Notes under the pieces: generated by a model
What the model was told of the DNA's origin: nothing
What the model saw: the letters and a program-made list of their open reading frames with translations, nothing else
Databases searched by the model: none
Translations under genes and position numbers: made by a program
Source of the DNA: Neorhodopirellula pilleata
GTDB taxonomy: Bacteria > Planctomycetota > Planctomycetia > Pirellulales > Pirellulaceae
Length of the DNA stretch: 44,600 nt
Reading direction: 5' to 3'
NCBI RefSeq assembly: GCF_007859915.1
Contig: NZ_SJPM01000025.1
Location: 1-44,600, forward strand
Shown here: one piece after another, positions 1 through 9,766 of the stretch
Layout of the letters: every line of letters starts with the position of its first letter
Position numbering within the stretch: position 1 is the stretch's first letter

Positions 1-112
1 CAGAGACAGGATCATCGCCCATGAGAAAGCACCGTCTGACGGTACGGCTAAACACGTGTCCGACCGCGACTTCGCCCGGATCAAAAACTTCCGCTCGACT
101 CATCCGTGCCAT
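1..112 (-). CDS. HUH (Y1/RAYT-like) transposase, N-terminal fragment at window edge
   Basis: Only the first ~37 codons are inside the window; they read MARMSRAEVFDPGEV and so on, the same as the two complete transposases at 9767-10894 and 14835-15962. The ATG at 112-110 is chosen because it is in the same place in all three copies. A GTG just upstream (115) is also possible. Nothing can be said about intactness beyond the edge. Confidence 0.75.
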   Translation of the reverse strand, partial: MARMSRAEVFDPGEVAVGHVFSRTVRRCFLMGDDPVS

Positions 113-211
113 CACGCACCTCAGTGGCTACCAATTCAGCAAACTCGACGCCATCATAGTTTCCGCTACAGGGTGCCAAGTCAATAGCCTCTGCGGTGCT
201 ATGTCCCCAAG
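1..211 (-). mobile_element. Right end of HUH transposon, copy 1 (cut by window edge)
   Basis: This stretch is nearly identical to 10783-10992 and 15852-16061, the gene-start ends of the two complete copies. It ends in TGTCCCCAAG, the inverted counterpart of the CTTGGGGACA found at the opposite end of the full copies. It contains the imperfect subterminal hairpin ATAGC..GCTAT at about 184-202. It carries the first codons of the transposase and about 100 bp of non-coding end. The remainder of the element lies outside the window. Confidence 0.85.
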
Positions 212-220
212 ATCCTCCTT

Positions 221-1699
221 GTGGGGCTTGGATCTTTTGTTTTTGCTAGTCCTGCGAGTGCGGATCGTCCGAATATCGTGTGGATCATCCCAGACGACAT
301 GTCCGCGAATTTTGCTTGCTATGGCGAAACGGCAATTGCGACGCCGAATGTGGATAAGCTCGCTGCTAACGGTGTGAAGTTCACGAATGCCTACGTGACT
401 GCTCCTGTATGCTCGACGTGTCGTTCCGCGTTCATTACAGGGATGTATCAAACGAGCATCGGTGCACATCATCATCGCAGCGGTCGTGGTGACGAGAAAA
501 TTCGATTGCCGGAGCCTATCAAGCTGCTGCCAAAACTATTTCAAGAAGCTGGGTACTTCACGTCCATTTCCGGCTGGCCAATAGCGAAGGGGCTGGGCAA
601 GACCGATTATAACTTTGAGTGGGACAAATCCGTCTACGACGGTTCGGACTGGTCAAAACGCAAACGAGGTCAACCCTTTTTTGCACAGATTCAAACACAA
701 GGGGGCAAGCTGCGTGGGAGTAACGAATCGGGTTGGGAGAAGAGTCAGGCTGCCGCAGAGAAAAAGCTAGGAGATCGCACTGGCATCGAGTCAGTGAAGT
801 TGCCGCCATATTATCCGAGACACCCCGATGTCTTACGAGATTGGGCCGCGTATTTGGATTCTGTTCGCATGACGGACGTGATGGTGGGTGAGGTGATCGC
901 CAGACTTGAGAAGGAAGGTGTGCTCGACAACACACTCGTGCTCTTCATGACCGACCATGGGATTAGTCACGCGCGCGGGAAGCAGTTCATGTATGACGAG
1001 GGATTGCATGTGCCGCTTGTGATCCGTGGCCCAGGAATTGTGGCTGGCTCGGTGCGTGAGGATCTTGTCGAGCATATCGATATCGCGGCGCTATCGCTTG
1101 CAGCAGCTGGAATTGCGATTCCAGACTACATGCAAGCCAAAGACATTCTCGCTACGGAATACACGCCACGAATTGCTGTGTTTTCGGCACGTGATCGTTG
1201 CGATGAAACAGTTGATCACATGCGATCGGTTCGAACAAAGGAGTTTAAATACATTCGCAATTTTCTGCCGAATCGACCTTACCTCCAGCCTTGTGCCTAC
1301 AAAGACAAAAAGCAAATTTTAATTGCGATGCGGGAATGGCACGATGCTGGAAAGCTAGATGCCGTCCAGGAGTTGGTGTTCCGAAACGTGCGTCCGGAAG
1401 AAGAGCTGTACGATGTGAAAGCAGATCCGCATGAAATTCGCAATCTTGCCGGCGATTCGAATTTTGCAGATACGCTCGTGGAAATGCGCGGCCAACTCGA
1501 TCGATGGATGGATGAAACGAACGATCGAGGTCGCACGCCCGAGTCGGCGACGATGTATGACAGCGACATGGATGTCTATCTCAATGCAATGCGACGCAAA
1601 AACGATCCCGCTCATCTAAAGGAAATCGAAGCCAACATCGCACTGATGAAAAAGTGGGCCGCCACGATCCCCGCATCCCCAGCGAAGGAAGGCGATTGA
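221..1699 (+). CDS. Secreted sulfatase (formylglycine-dependent), 5' end cut by transposon
   Basis: Type I sulfatase: hydrolyses sulfate esters, probably of sulfated polysaccharide, outside the cytoplasm. The metal site segment NIVWIIPDDMS is at residues 18-28, and the formylglycine signature CSTCR is at 64-68 (C-x-[SAPT]-x-R, the Cys being converted to formylglycine). A later MTDHG and a C-terminal ELYDVKADPHEIRNLAG segment are typical of the family. At 492 residues it is close to full length. The start is abnormal: the frame is open only from 188, after a TAG at 185, and the only usable start is the GTG at 221. The hydrophobic core ILLVGLGSFVFASPASA of a signal peptide straddles the transposon end at about 211. 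The original start codon and n-region therefore appear to have been removed. Expression and export are doubtful unless rescued by the GTG. It heads a plus-strand cluster with two cytochrome proteins and another sulfatase. Confidence 0.88.
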   Translation: MGLGSFVFASPASADRPNIVWIIPDDMSANFACYGETAIATPNVDKLAANGVKFTNAYVTAPVCSTCRSAFITGMYQTSIGAHHHRSGRGDEKIRLPEPIKLLPKLFQEAGYFTSISGWPIAKGLGKTDYNFEWDKSVYDGSDWSKRKRGQPFFAQIQTQGGKLRGSNESGWEKSQAAAEKKLGDRTGIESVKLPPYYPRHPDVLRDWAAYLDSVRMTDVMVGEVIARLEKEGVLDNTLVLFMTDHGISHARGKQFMYDEGLHVPLVIRGPGIVAGSVREDLVEHIDIAALSLAAAGIAIPDYMQAKDILATEYTPRIAVFSARDRCDETVDHMRSVRTKEFKYIRNFLPNRPYLQPCAYKDKKQILIAMREWHDAGKLDAVQELVFRNVRPEEELYDVKADPHEIRNLAGDSNFADTLVEMRGQLDRWMDETNDRGRTPESATMYDSDMDVYLNAMRRKNDPAHLKEIEANIALMKKWAATIPASPAKEGD

Positions 1700-2118
1700 T
1701 CGTAAGATACGATGACCTCAGCCCGCACACGATTCACGTGGCACGAATTCAATGGCGAACACGCGTTTATGCGAGACCAGGGGTCCCCGCTGCGACCCTG
1801 CTCTCGCGCAATTGCTGAACTCGAGGATGTGCCAGCAGCTTACGAATTGCTGAATTAACAGTCTCGCGACGCGTCTCGACTATTCATCGATCAGCAGCCT
1901 TTATCTTGCACAACGATCGTAGGGAAGTGCTGAAATCGACCTCAACTTCTTCCGCAAAAGAGCGCAATGACGAACCCTGGCGATTAGACTACAATCTTTG
2001 AATTCCACCCTCTGGAAATGCCCGCTATCCCACCTTTCCCCACCCCTCCACCCAACACTGCGTCACCTTGCCATTCGGCTTGTGCGTCAAACGCGGTTCA
2101 AACCCAAATTTCAGCAAT
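1700..2118. other. Intergenic region between sulfatase and cytochrome gene
   Basis: No convincing gene was found. A short hairpin ATCGTA-AGA-TACGAT at 1699-1713 overlaps the sulfatase stop and could be a weak terminator. The phrase AATTGCTGAA occurs twice (about 1810 and 1846). The promoter of the following gene presumably lies here, but no clear -35/-10 pair was recognised. Confidence 0.4.
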
Positions 2119-5100
2119 ATGAATCACAGCGTCCCTGAAATGCTTAAGAAAAAACTCTCGCTGCTCCTGACCCTTTGTATTTTACAAGCCGTCATTGCAG
2201 TCCCTTCTGCGTCTGCTGAAGAACCGATTGAGTTCAAACCCAATGACGTGGTTGCCATCTACGGCAATGGACTCGCCGACCGAATGCAGCATGATCCGTG
2301 GGTCGAGACCGTACTTCAGAGTCAACTCGCGGGAAAAAATGTTCGTTTCCGAAACATGAGTTTCTCGGGTGACATGGTTAACAAACGTCCACGCAGCCAG
2401 GGGTTTACCAACGACGACGAGTACCTACAGCATGTTGCACCGGACGTCGTTTTCTGTTTCTACGGATACAACGAGTCATTTGCCGGTCAGGGCGGAGCGG
2501 ATGCCTACCAAGCGGAATTGGTGAAATTGGTTCATCGGTACACGAAACTGCGAAAGGAAGCAGGCAAGGAAGTTCGGTTTGTTCTGTTCAGCCCCATAGC
2601 GTATCAGAATACGGGCGATCGCAACCTTCCCGACGGATCGGAGTTGAATGCGAATCTCGCTGTTTATACCGAGGCGACACGCAGAGCTGCTGCGGAAACG
2701 AACGCGACGTTTGTTGATCTCTTCACGCCGACCATGCATTTGTTTTCATCGAGTACCGAGCGATACACCATCAACGGCATTCATCTGAATGCGAATGGCT
2801 ACAAAAAGCTCGCCGACATCATTTCGCAAGCGCTGCTCGGAAAGCGAGCGCCCGACCTGAGCAAACTTGCCGATATCTACAAAGCCGTCGAGGACAAGAA
2901 TTGGCATTGGCACAACCGCTATCGCGCAACCGATGGTAACGACATTTGGGGTGGACGATCGACGTTGACTTTTGTGGACGGTCAAAGCAACGCTGAAGTC
3001 CTCAAGCACGAGTTGGTGATGTTGGATGTGATGACTGCGAACCGCGACGAGGCTATTTGGGCGGCATCCGAGGGCAAGCAATATGTTGTCGACGACAGCA
3101 ACGTTCCACCACCCATCAAAGTGATATCCAACGTCGGCGGTGGCAGCAGAAGTTCGAGTGCAGAAAAAGAAGGTAGCGTTGACTACCTTAGCCCCGAAGA
3201 GTCCCTCGCAAAGATCAACGTTCCTGAGGGTTATCAGCTGAACGTGTTCGCTTCGGAAGTTCAGTTTCCCGATCTTGCCAACCCCGTGCAAATGCAAGTC
3301 GACGCCAAGGGCCGTCTTTGGGTGGCAAGCTGGAACACGTACCCCAAGTGGGAACCCGGCAAAGAAATGAACGACAGCCTCATGATTCTTGAGGACACTG
3401 ACAACGATGGCAAAGCGGACACGCGCAAAATCTTCGCTCATGTCCACAACCCGCTGGGGTTTGAGTTTTGGGGTGGCGGCGTCATTGTCACTTCGGGACC
3501 CGATCTCCTTTTCTTGAAGGATACCGATGGCGACGACAAGGCGGACATGCGCTACCCGATTCTGCAAGGACTGGGAACCGAAGACACGCATCACGCCGCG
3601 AACAACTTGATCATGGGACCGGACGGCGGGATCTATTGGCAAAGTGGTATCTTCCTGGTTCACAATCACGAAACACCCTGGAAGTCGAACCTCGCGATCG
3701 GCGCCTCGGGGATGTACCGATTTGATCCACGCACCTTTGCGATCACTCCGCATGCTGCGAACAGTCCGAATCCGCATGGAACTAGCTTTGACTATTGGGG
3801 TTATTGCTATGCCAACGACGGCACCGGTGGAAAGTCGTATCAAGTGCGTCCTGAAGGCAAGGGATTCAAAATGCACATGCTTTTGACCAAAGAGTTTCGC
3901 CCTGTTGCTGGGGATGAAATTCTGTCGTCCCAGCATTTCCCCGAAGAGATTCAGAATGATTTTTTGATATGCAACACAATCGGTTTTTTGGGTGTCAAGC
4001 AGTACTCGCTTGATCGCGAAGGGGACGGTAAAACCCGAAAATTTGGGGAGGTTTGGGGAACTCCTGGGCTTGAGTTGCTCAACAGCGACGATCGAAACTT
4101 CCGCGCGACCGATGCGGTTGTTGGTGAAGACGGTGCTTTGTACGTTTCCGACTGGCACAATGCCATCATCGGTCACATGCAGCACAATATTCGTGACCCT
4201 AATCGTGACCACAAACATGGTCGCATTTTCCGGTTGACCGTGAAAGACCGACCATTGCAAGAGCCTGTCAAAATCGACGGCGAACCGATCGCGGTGCTGT
4301 TAGAGAATTTAAAACACCCCGTCAACGGTGTCCGTCATCGTTCGCGAGTCGAACTGAGCGCTCGCGATTCAGACGCTGTAATCGCTGCGGCGCAGCAGTG
4401 GATCAAAGGCTTTGATCCCAACGATGAAATCGAAGCCCATCATCTACTTGAAGCGCTGTGGTTGCACCAGCAGCACGGTGTGAAGAACGAAACGCTGCTC
4501 AATTCACTCTTAGGTTCGAGCGTGAAGCATGCCGTTGTCGCTGCGAGCACAGTCAAGCATTTCTGGGAGAACGTGGATGTGAATGGTGCGACCGATTTTG
4601 CTGCGGCTGCGGAAGTCGAATTCGTAAAATTCAGTCACCCCAAGCACCTCGATCGTAAATATAAGAGCGAATACAAATTGGGGTCGCAGGTATACCAACG
4701 AGAGTCGCACTGCGCGACGTGCCACTTGGCACACGGCCTAGGAAGCGCCAACATTTATCCGCCGCTCGTTGACAGCCCGTGGGTCAACGGAAGCGAAGAG
4801 CGATTGATCAAGATGGCTTTGCATGGCGTGTGGGGAAAAATGACGGTCAACGGAAAAACTTACGATCCGTCACGAGGCGTTCCGCCGATGACCGCTTTTC
4901 GATCCTTGTTGAAGGACAACGAACTTGCCGCAGTTTTGACGTTTGTACGTAACACTTGGGGCAACCAAGCCTCTCCGATCTCGACTGAGACCGTTAAAAG
5001 AGTTCGCAAAGAATCGAGCGACCGAAGCACATTCTGGAAACCGGAGGAACTGCTCGCGGAGCATCCATTGGAGCCTGAACTCGAAGGTAAGAGCATCGCT

Positions 5101-5613
5101 GTGGAAGAATTCTCCAACGAGGCTTTGGAAAAGGAACTGCTAGGCATATCGACTGCTGAACTAGCTCGAATCGCGATGGAAAAGGGGAATGCAGAGCGAG
5201 GCAAGAAACTCTTCTATCAATCGGGTGCGGCCTGCTTTGGCTGTCACGATCCACCGAAGGGTGCCGCTAGACTTGGTCCAGACCTCACGAAGATGACGAC
5301 GAAGCTCACGGCAGAGCAACTGGTTGATTCGCTTCTTCGCCCGTCCGAATTGATCGACAAAGATTTCGCGCAAGTCAATGTGCTCGATGTTAATGGAAAG
5401 GTGCAAACGGGGGTGCGTGTCTCCGAGAACGATAAGGAAATTGTTTTACGCAATCTGGCCGCACCCGATCCGATCACGATCAAACAGAACGACATCGAAG
5501 AAGTCATAGACTCGAAAGTGTCACTGATGCCAGAGAACTTGGTTCGACAACTCAAGAACCGTAGCGAGTTCGATGATTTGATGAAGTACATCTTCCAAAT
5601 CAGAAAACCGTAG
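2119..5613 (+). CDS. PVC-type secreted dehydrogenase/cytochrome c protein with N-terminal SGNH domain
   Basis: Large exported redox protein of the class expanded in Planctomycetota. Order of parts (numbered from 2119): signal peptide, with MLKKKLSLLLTL at residues 8-19; an SGNH/GDSL-hydrolase-like domain, ~35-260, with VVAIYGNGLADRM and a C-terminal NGIHLNANGYKKLAD block; a membrane-bound-dehydrogenase beta-propeller, ~380-730, with repeated DTDNDGKAD / DTDGDDKAD calcium-type loops; a helical HEAT-like stretch; a first haem-c site CATCH at 865-869; and a C-terminal Planctomycete-type haem domain with CFGCH at 1039-1043. The second gene downstream shares the propeller and both haem domains but not the SGNH part. 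The start could equally be the ATG at 2140, which begins directly with the signal peptide; the open frame extends back to a TTG at 2068. Substrate unknown; the context suggests oxidation or deacylation steps in sulfated glycan breakdown (inference). Confidence 0.87.
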   Translation: MNHSVPEMLKKKLSLLLTLCILQAVIAVPSASAEEPIEFKPNDVVAIYGNGLADRMQHDPWVETVLQSQLAGKNVRFRNMSFSGDMVNKRPRSQGFTNDDEYLQHVAPDVVFCFYGYNESFAGQGGADAYQAELVKLVHRYTKLRKEAGKEVRFVLFSPIAYQNTGDRNLPDGSELNANLAVYTEATRRAAAETNATFVDLFTPTMHLFSSSTERYTINGIHLNANGYKKLADIISQALLGKRAPDLSKLADIYKAVEDKNWHWHNRYRATDGNDIWGGRSTLTFVDGQSNAEVLKHELVMLDVMTANRDEAIWAASEGKQYVVDDSNVPPPIKVISNVGGGSRSSSAEKEGSVDYLSPEESLAKINVPEGYQLNVFASEVQFPDLANPVQMQVDAKGRLWVASWNTYPKWEPGKEMNDSLMILEDTDNDGKADTRKIFAHVHNPLGFEFWGGGVIVTSGPDLLFLKDTDGDDKADMRYPILQGLGTEDTHHAANNLIMGPDGGIYWQSGIFLVHNHETPWKSNLAIGASGMYRFDPRTFAITPHAANSPNPHGTSFDYWGYCYANDGTGGKSYQVRPEGKGFKMHMLLTKEFRPVAGDEILSSQHFPEEIQNDFLICNTIGFLGVKQYSLDREGDGKTRKFGEVWGTPGLELLNSDDRNFRATDAVVGEDGALYVSDWHNAIIGHMQHNIRDPNRDHKHGRIFRLTVKDRPLQEPVKIDGEPIAVLLENLKHPVNGVRHRSRVELSARDSDAVIAAAQQWIKGFDPNDEIEAHHLLEALWLHQQHGVKNETLLNSLLGSSVKHAVVAASTVKHFWENVDVNGATDFAAAAEVEFVKFSHPKHLDRKYKSEYKLGSQVYQRESHCATCHLAHGLGSANIYPPLVDSPWVNGSEERLIKMALHGVWGKMTVNGKTYDPSRGVPPMTAFRSLLKDNELAAVLTFVRNTWGNQASPISTETVKRVRKESSDRSTFWKPEELLAEHPLEPELEGKSIAVEEFSNEALEKELLGISTAELARIAMEKGNAERGKKLFYQSGAACFGCHDPPKGAARLGPDLTKMTTKLTAEQLVDSLLRPSELIDKDFAQVNVLDVNGKVQTGVRVSENDKEIVLRNLAAPDPITIKQNDIEEVIDSKVSLMPENLVRQLKNRSEFDDLMKYIFQIRKP

Positions 5614-5725
5614 GCATCGGTCAAACATTTACTTTCGTAGTGGGCGAGGCAGCGAGTCCTGCGGCACAGGACTCGTTGCCTCGTTCACTACCGATTCCCT
5701 TCTTGCATGATGGTTTCTTCCTCTG

Positions 5726-8700
5726 ATGTGTTTGTTGTTTCGATCGGTCGTTTTTAGTTGCTTCATTCTCTTTGTTTGCCCGCTCGCGATGGGCGAAGAG
5801 GCTAGCTCGAAAGCACCACCTCTTTCACCCGCCGATTCGATCGCAACCATGAAGATTGCTGATGGGTACGCCGTGGTCCCAGTGCTGACGGAACCGCACA
5901 TTCATGAACCATCGGCGGTCGCTTGGGATGGCAACGGGCGCATGTATGTCATCGAGATGCGAACCTACATGCAGGACATCGATGGCAAAAATCAATTAGC
6001 GCCCAGTAGCCGCGTTTCTCGGCATGAGGATCGAGACGGCGATGGCGTCTACGAAACACACACCGTGTTTGCGGACAATTTGATCTTGCCTCGAATGGTG
6101 TTGCCTTTGCTTGATCGGGTGATCATTCGCGAGACGAATACGCTCGATTTGAAGAGTTACCAAGACACGGATGACGATGGTGTTGCTGATAAAATCGAAA
6201 TGTGGCATGAAGGGGGCAAACGTGGCGGTAACCTAGAGCATCAGCCGAGCGGATTGGTTTGGAACCTTGACAATTGGATTTACACTACCTATTCGCAGCA
6301 CCGATATCGCTTCACCGGGGGCGAGGTCGTACGCGAACCACTGCCGCACGGAAGTGGACAATGGGGGATTACGCATGATGACGTAGGTCGCATTTTCTAC
6401 TCGACGGCGGGTGGTGAAAATCCGGCCATGGACTTTCAGCGTCCGATCATTTATGGCCAGCTCTCGCTGCCGGGCGAACAAGCCGAAGGTTTTCGTGAGT
6501 GCTTTCCGATCGATAACGTGCCTGATGTACAAGGCGGTCGCGCTCGAGTTCGAGACGATAACACACTCAATCGGTTTACGGGATGTTGTGGACAATCGAT
6601 CTACCGTGGCAACGCGATGCCGGCGGACTTCAGCGGCGATTTGATCATTCCCGAGCCAGTTGGGCGCTTGGTTCGCCGCGCCAAGGTTACCAACGATCAA
6701 GGCCGTATCGTTGTTTCTAACGCGTATGACCAGTCCGAATTTATCGCAGCGACGGATCCCAATTTTCGTCCTGTTAGCAGTGCTACGGGCCCAGACGGAT
6801 GTTTGTATTTAGTCGACATGTATCGCGGCATCATCCAAGAGGGAAACTGGGTTCGCGACGGTTCCTATCTTCGTGGCGTCGTCCAAGAGTACGAGCTAGA
6901 TAAGAACGTGGGCCGCGGACGGATCTTTCGAATTGACCATGAAACAACCCAACGTGGCCCGCAACCTCGAATGTTGGAAGAGTCCCCAGCTCAACTTGTC
7001 GCTCATCTTTCGCACCCCAACGGATGGTGGCGCAGCGAGGCTCAAAAACTCATTGTCTTGCACAGCGATCCGAGTGTCGTCCCGGCGCTCAAGCAACTTG
7101 CGAAAATAAGCGACAACCCGTTAGCGAGGTTGCATGCACTGTGGACATTGGAAGGACTCGACGCTGTTGACATCGCGATGTTGAAGGATCGCATTACCGA
7201 TTCGGATGATCGAGTTCGCTCGGCTGCGATTCGTATTGCGGAACCATGGATGAAGGACGACCGATCTGTAGACGAGTTACTGACGCAAGCGGTTCCGGAC
7301 GAGAGTCCCGAAGTAGCGATCCAAACGCTGCTCTCGCTTTCCCGGACGGGACACCCCAATGCGGAATCGTTGTCGGCTGAGATCGTGTCGCGGCATCATG
7401 AGAATGAAGCGGTGACGCGTATCGCAGACCAATTGAAGGCTCGTGCTGCAGCAATGATTGCCGAGGCGAAGAAGCTCGAAGAACTGAGGCGACGCGACAA
7501 AGTACTCGCGGACTCGGTGGTTCGCGGAAAAACGATCTACACGACGCTTTGCGTGACGTGCCACGGTCCCGACGGCAAAGGCGTTACCTCACCCGATCAC
7601 ACGGGAATGATGGTCGCACCCTCGTTGGTCGGATCCCCGCGTGTGACAGGTCACAAGGAGCGGTTGTCTCGGATTATGTTGCATGGCCTGATGGGGCCTA
7701 TTGATGAAAAGACTTACACGGCGGGTTTGATGTTGCCCATGGGCGCAAATACAGATCAATGGATCAGCGATGCGGCGAACTACATTCGGAACGAGTGGGG
7801 CAACAAAGCGGGACTCGTTGAGTCGTCCGACATCGCAAGAATTCGAGAGGAGTCCACGGGCCGCGTAGGACCATGGACATTGAACGAGTTGACGTACTTT
7901 GACCCACCTCCGCTCGATAATCGCGAGCGATGGAAGCTGACCGCAAGCCACGATGCGGACAAGGTATCGGCGGCTGTCGATGGCGATGCGAAGAGTCGCT
8001 GGGACACTGGCAAAAAGCAGCAACCGGGCATGTGGTTCGGCATCGAGCTTCCGGAGCCAGTGAAACTATTGTCAATCACGTTGGACGCGGCAAGATCGAA
8101 AACGGACTACCCACGTGGATTCGCGGTCGTGGTTTCTAGCGATGGCAAGACGTGGAGCGAACCAGTGGCGAAAGGAAACGGTGATGAACCGGTAACGGAA
8201 ATTGAAATCGATAGTTCTGATCCGGTCCAACACATTCGAATTGAGCAAACGGGGACTTCGAGCAATAAGTACTGGTCGATTCACGAGTTGGCGATTAAAG
8301 GTCTCTCGTTGCGTGATGGTCCGCCGGTATCGCTGAGTGAACAGCTCAGTGAGGTCGATGCGAGTGAACTGGCTCGGGAAGCCCGTGCCTCAGGGGACGC
8401 ATTGCGAGGTGCCAAACTGTTTTACAATCAATCGTTGTCGTGTGCGAAGTGTCACGATCCCTCTAGCGGTGATCGCTTGGGACCTGATTTGGCTTCGAAG
8501 CGAGACGACGTCAACGATCCGTTTATCGTCGAGTCCGTCTTGAATCCGTCCAAGGCGATTCGCAAAGAGTTTTCGCAGATGATGGTGTTGACTGCCGATG
8601 GGCTTGCATTGACGGGATTCGTGGTCAGCGAGAGCGACGACGAATTAGTGTTGCGTGAACCGGCAGGTGGTAAGATCATTAAACTCTTGCAGGACGATAT

Positions 8701-8860
8701 TGACGCGATGAAGCCATCAACGACATCGGCTATGCCTGCCGGGTTGATCAATCAGCTCACCGATCGCGGGCAATTTTTGGACCTGATCCGCTTTTTGATG
8801 GAAGTCAATGACGCGGGTTCGCAGCGTTTGTCGGAAATCAAGCAAGCGATCGCACCGTAG
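5726..8860 (+). CDS. PVC-type secreted dehydrogenase/cytochrome c protein with discoidin domain
   Basis: Exported multi-domain redox protein, 1044 residues. It begins with a signal peptide (CLLFRSVVFSCFILFVCPLA), followed by a sugar-dehydrogenase-like beta-propeller (~30-400) with DRDGDGVYET and DTDDDGVADK loops, then HEAT-like helices (~420-590). A first haem-c site CVTCH is at 609-613. An F5/8 type C (discoidin-like) carbohydrate-binding domain spans ~740-858, recognisable from VDGDAKSRWDTG and the following beta pattern. A C-terminal haem domain has CAKCH at 906-910. It lies 112 bp after the related SGNH-cytochrome gene and 89 bp before a sulfatase. The glycan-binding module fits a role on polysaccharide, with the haems passing electrons towards the membrane (inference). 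Confidence 0.88.
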   Translation: MCLLFRSVVFSCFILFVCPLAMGEEASSKAPPLSPADSIATMKIADGYAVVPVLTEPHIHEPSAVAWDGNGRMYVIEMRTYMQDIDGKNQLAPSSRVSRHEDRDGDGVYETHTVFADNLILPRMVLPLLDRVIIRETNTLDLKSYQDTDDDGVADKIEMWHEGGKRGGNLEHQPSGLVWNLDNWIYTTYSQHRYRFTGGEVVREPLPHGSGQWGITHDDVGRIFYSTAGGENPAMDFQRPIIYGQLSLPGEQAEGFRECFPIDNVPDVQGGRARVRDDNTLNRFTGCCGQSIYRGNAMPADFSGDLIIPEPVGRLVRRAKVTNDQGRIVVSNAYDQSEFIAATDPNFRPVSSATGPDGCLYLVDMYRGIIQEGNWVRDGSYLRGVVQEYELDKNVGRGRIFRIDHETTQRGPQPRMLEESPAQLVAHLSHPNGWWRSEAQKLIVLHSDPSVVPALKQLAKISDNPLARLHALWTLEGLDAVDIAMLKDRITDSDDRVRSAAIRIAEPWMKDDRSVDELLTQAVPDESPEVAIQTLLSLSRTGHPNAESLSAEIVSRHHENEAVTRIADQLKARAAAMIAEAKKLEELRRRDKVLADSVVRGKTIYTTLCVTCHGPDGKGVTSPDHTGMMVAPSLVGSPRVTGHKERLSRIMLHGLMGPIDEKTYTAGLMLPMGANTDQWISDAANYIRNEWGNKAGLVESSDIARIREESTGRVGPWTLNELTYFDPPPLDNRERWKLTASHDADKVSAAVDGDAKSRWDTGKKQQPGMWFGIELPEPVKLLSITLDAARSKTDYPRGFAVVVSSDGKTWSEPVAKGNGDEPVTEIEIDSSDPVQHIRIEQTGTSSNKYWSIHELAIKGLSLRDGPPVSLSEQLSEVDASELAREARASGDALRGAKLFYNQSLSCAKCHDPSSGDRLGPDLASKRDDVNDPFIVESVLNPSKAIRKEFSQMMVLTADGLALTGFVVSESDDELVLREPAGGKIIKLLQDDIDAMKPSTTSAMPAGLINQLTDRGQFLDLIRFLMEVNDAGSQRLSEIKQAIAP

Positions 8861-8949
8861 GAAAGTCAACAAATATCGATGCATTCGGTTTGGCGTCATT
8901 TCCCCAGTGTTCAAACAATGAGATCCTCATCACGAGCCATCAAAGAAAA

Positions 8950-9603
8950 ATGAGTTGTCAGTCTAAATCGAGAATCAGTTATGTGAGCTGCGTCGTGTTG
9001 CTCATGCTCTGTACCGCTTCCATTATTAGCAGCGTTTTTTCGCCATCCTCAGCGAGCGCTGCGGAGCAGCCAAACGTCATCGTCTTTTTGACGGACGATC
9101 AAGGCTGGGGGGATTTGGCATGTTATGGTCATCCCGTCATTAAATCTCCGAATCTAGATCGCTTTGCATCTGAAGGGCTGCGGTTCACACAGTGCTATGC
9201 TGCCTGTTCGGTTTGCTCTCCTTCGCGATCGGCGATTTTGACGGGACGGACTCCTTATCGAAATGGCGTGTGGCGTTGGATTCCACCAGGATCTCAGTAC
9301 CATCTGCGTGAGAGCGAGATCACCATTGCCGAACTGCTAAAAAACCGTGGCTACGAAACCTGCCATGCCGGTAAATGGCACTTGAATGGTAAGTTCAATT
9401 CCGATGAACAACCACAACCGGACGATCATGGCTACGACCATTGGTTGGCGACTCAGAACAACGCTTCGCCGAACCACATGAACCCGACCAATTACGTTCG
9501 CAACGGAGATGAGGTTGGGCCGATGGAAGGACCGAGTGCCGTGATTGCGGCGGGACGAGCTTGGGGACACGACACTTTGCCAGCTCATCGGCATGTAGCT
9601 TGA
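8950..9603 (+). pseudogene. Secreted sulfatase, 3' part lost at transposon junction
   Basis: Front part of a type I sulfatase. A signal peptide (VVLLMLCTASIISSVFSPSSASA) is followed by QPNVIVFLTDDQGWGDLACYG with the metal-binding Asp pair, the formylglycine motif CSPSR at residues 89-93, and AGKWHLNG with the active-site Lys and His. Sulfatase homology stops near base 9556, at PSAVIAAGR, where the transposon begins. The last ~15 codons and the stop at 9601 belong to the element. Roughly 200 of an expected 450-500 residues remain, so the C-terminal DHG segment and the second substrate-binding half are missing. The missing half is not on the other side of the element. The ATG at 8950 is preferred over the upstream open frame from 8890 because the signal peptide follows it directly. 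Confidence 0.87.
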
Positions 9604-9614
9604 CGGAGCTACAT
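9593..9614. repeat. Subterminal hairpin of transposon copy 2
   Basis: ATGTAGCT, a 6-nt loop TGACGG, then AGCTACAT, a perfect 8-bp stem. The equivalent hairpin in copy 3 has the same stem and a different loop, which suggests that the stem is under constraint. Likely a transposase recognition structure by analogy with IS200/IS605 ends. Confidence 0.7.
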
Positions 9615-9714
9615 CCCTGATTCAACAACAGTCGCCTGCACCGAAGCCTCGACGGCTTTGGTTTTGCCGGGTCTGGCGGCGGTTGCGATGAGAAAAGCGC
9701 ATGCCTCATCCACG

Positions 9715-9733
9715 ATCGGCCTGTTGGGCCGAT
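9715..9733. repeat. Second hairpin of transposon copy 2
   Basis: ATCGGCC, loop TGTTG, GGCCGAT, 7-bp perfect stem, located just past the stop codon of the minus-strand transposase gene. It may be an end structure or the terminator of that gene; no long T run follows. Copy 3 keeps the stem at 14783-14801 with loop CGTTG. Confidence 0.6.
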
Positions 9734-9766
9734 GAGCTGAAGCAAATAAGATGCTGATCCCGGACC

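Noticed and set aside
2080..2110. tRNA-like GGTTCAAACCC
   Set aside because: A single T-arm-like match with no acceptor, D-arm or anticodon stem around it.
2746..4260. Long minus-strand open frame (504 codons) opposite the first cytochrome gene
   Set aside because: Antisense shadow: its translation has no domain pattern, while the plus strand encodes a clear propeller protein across the same bases.
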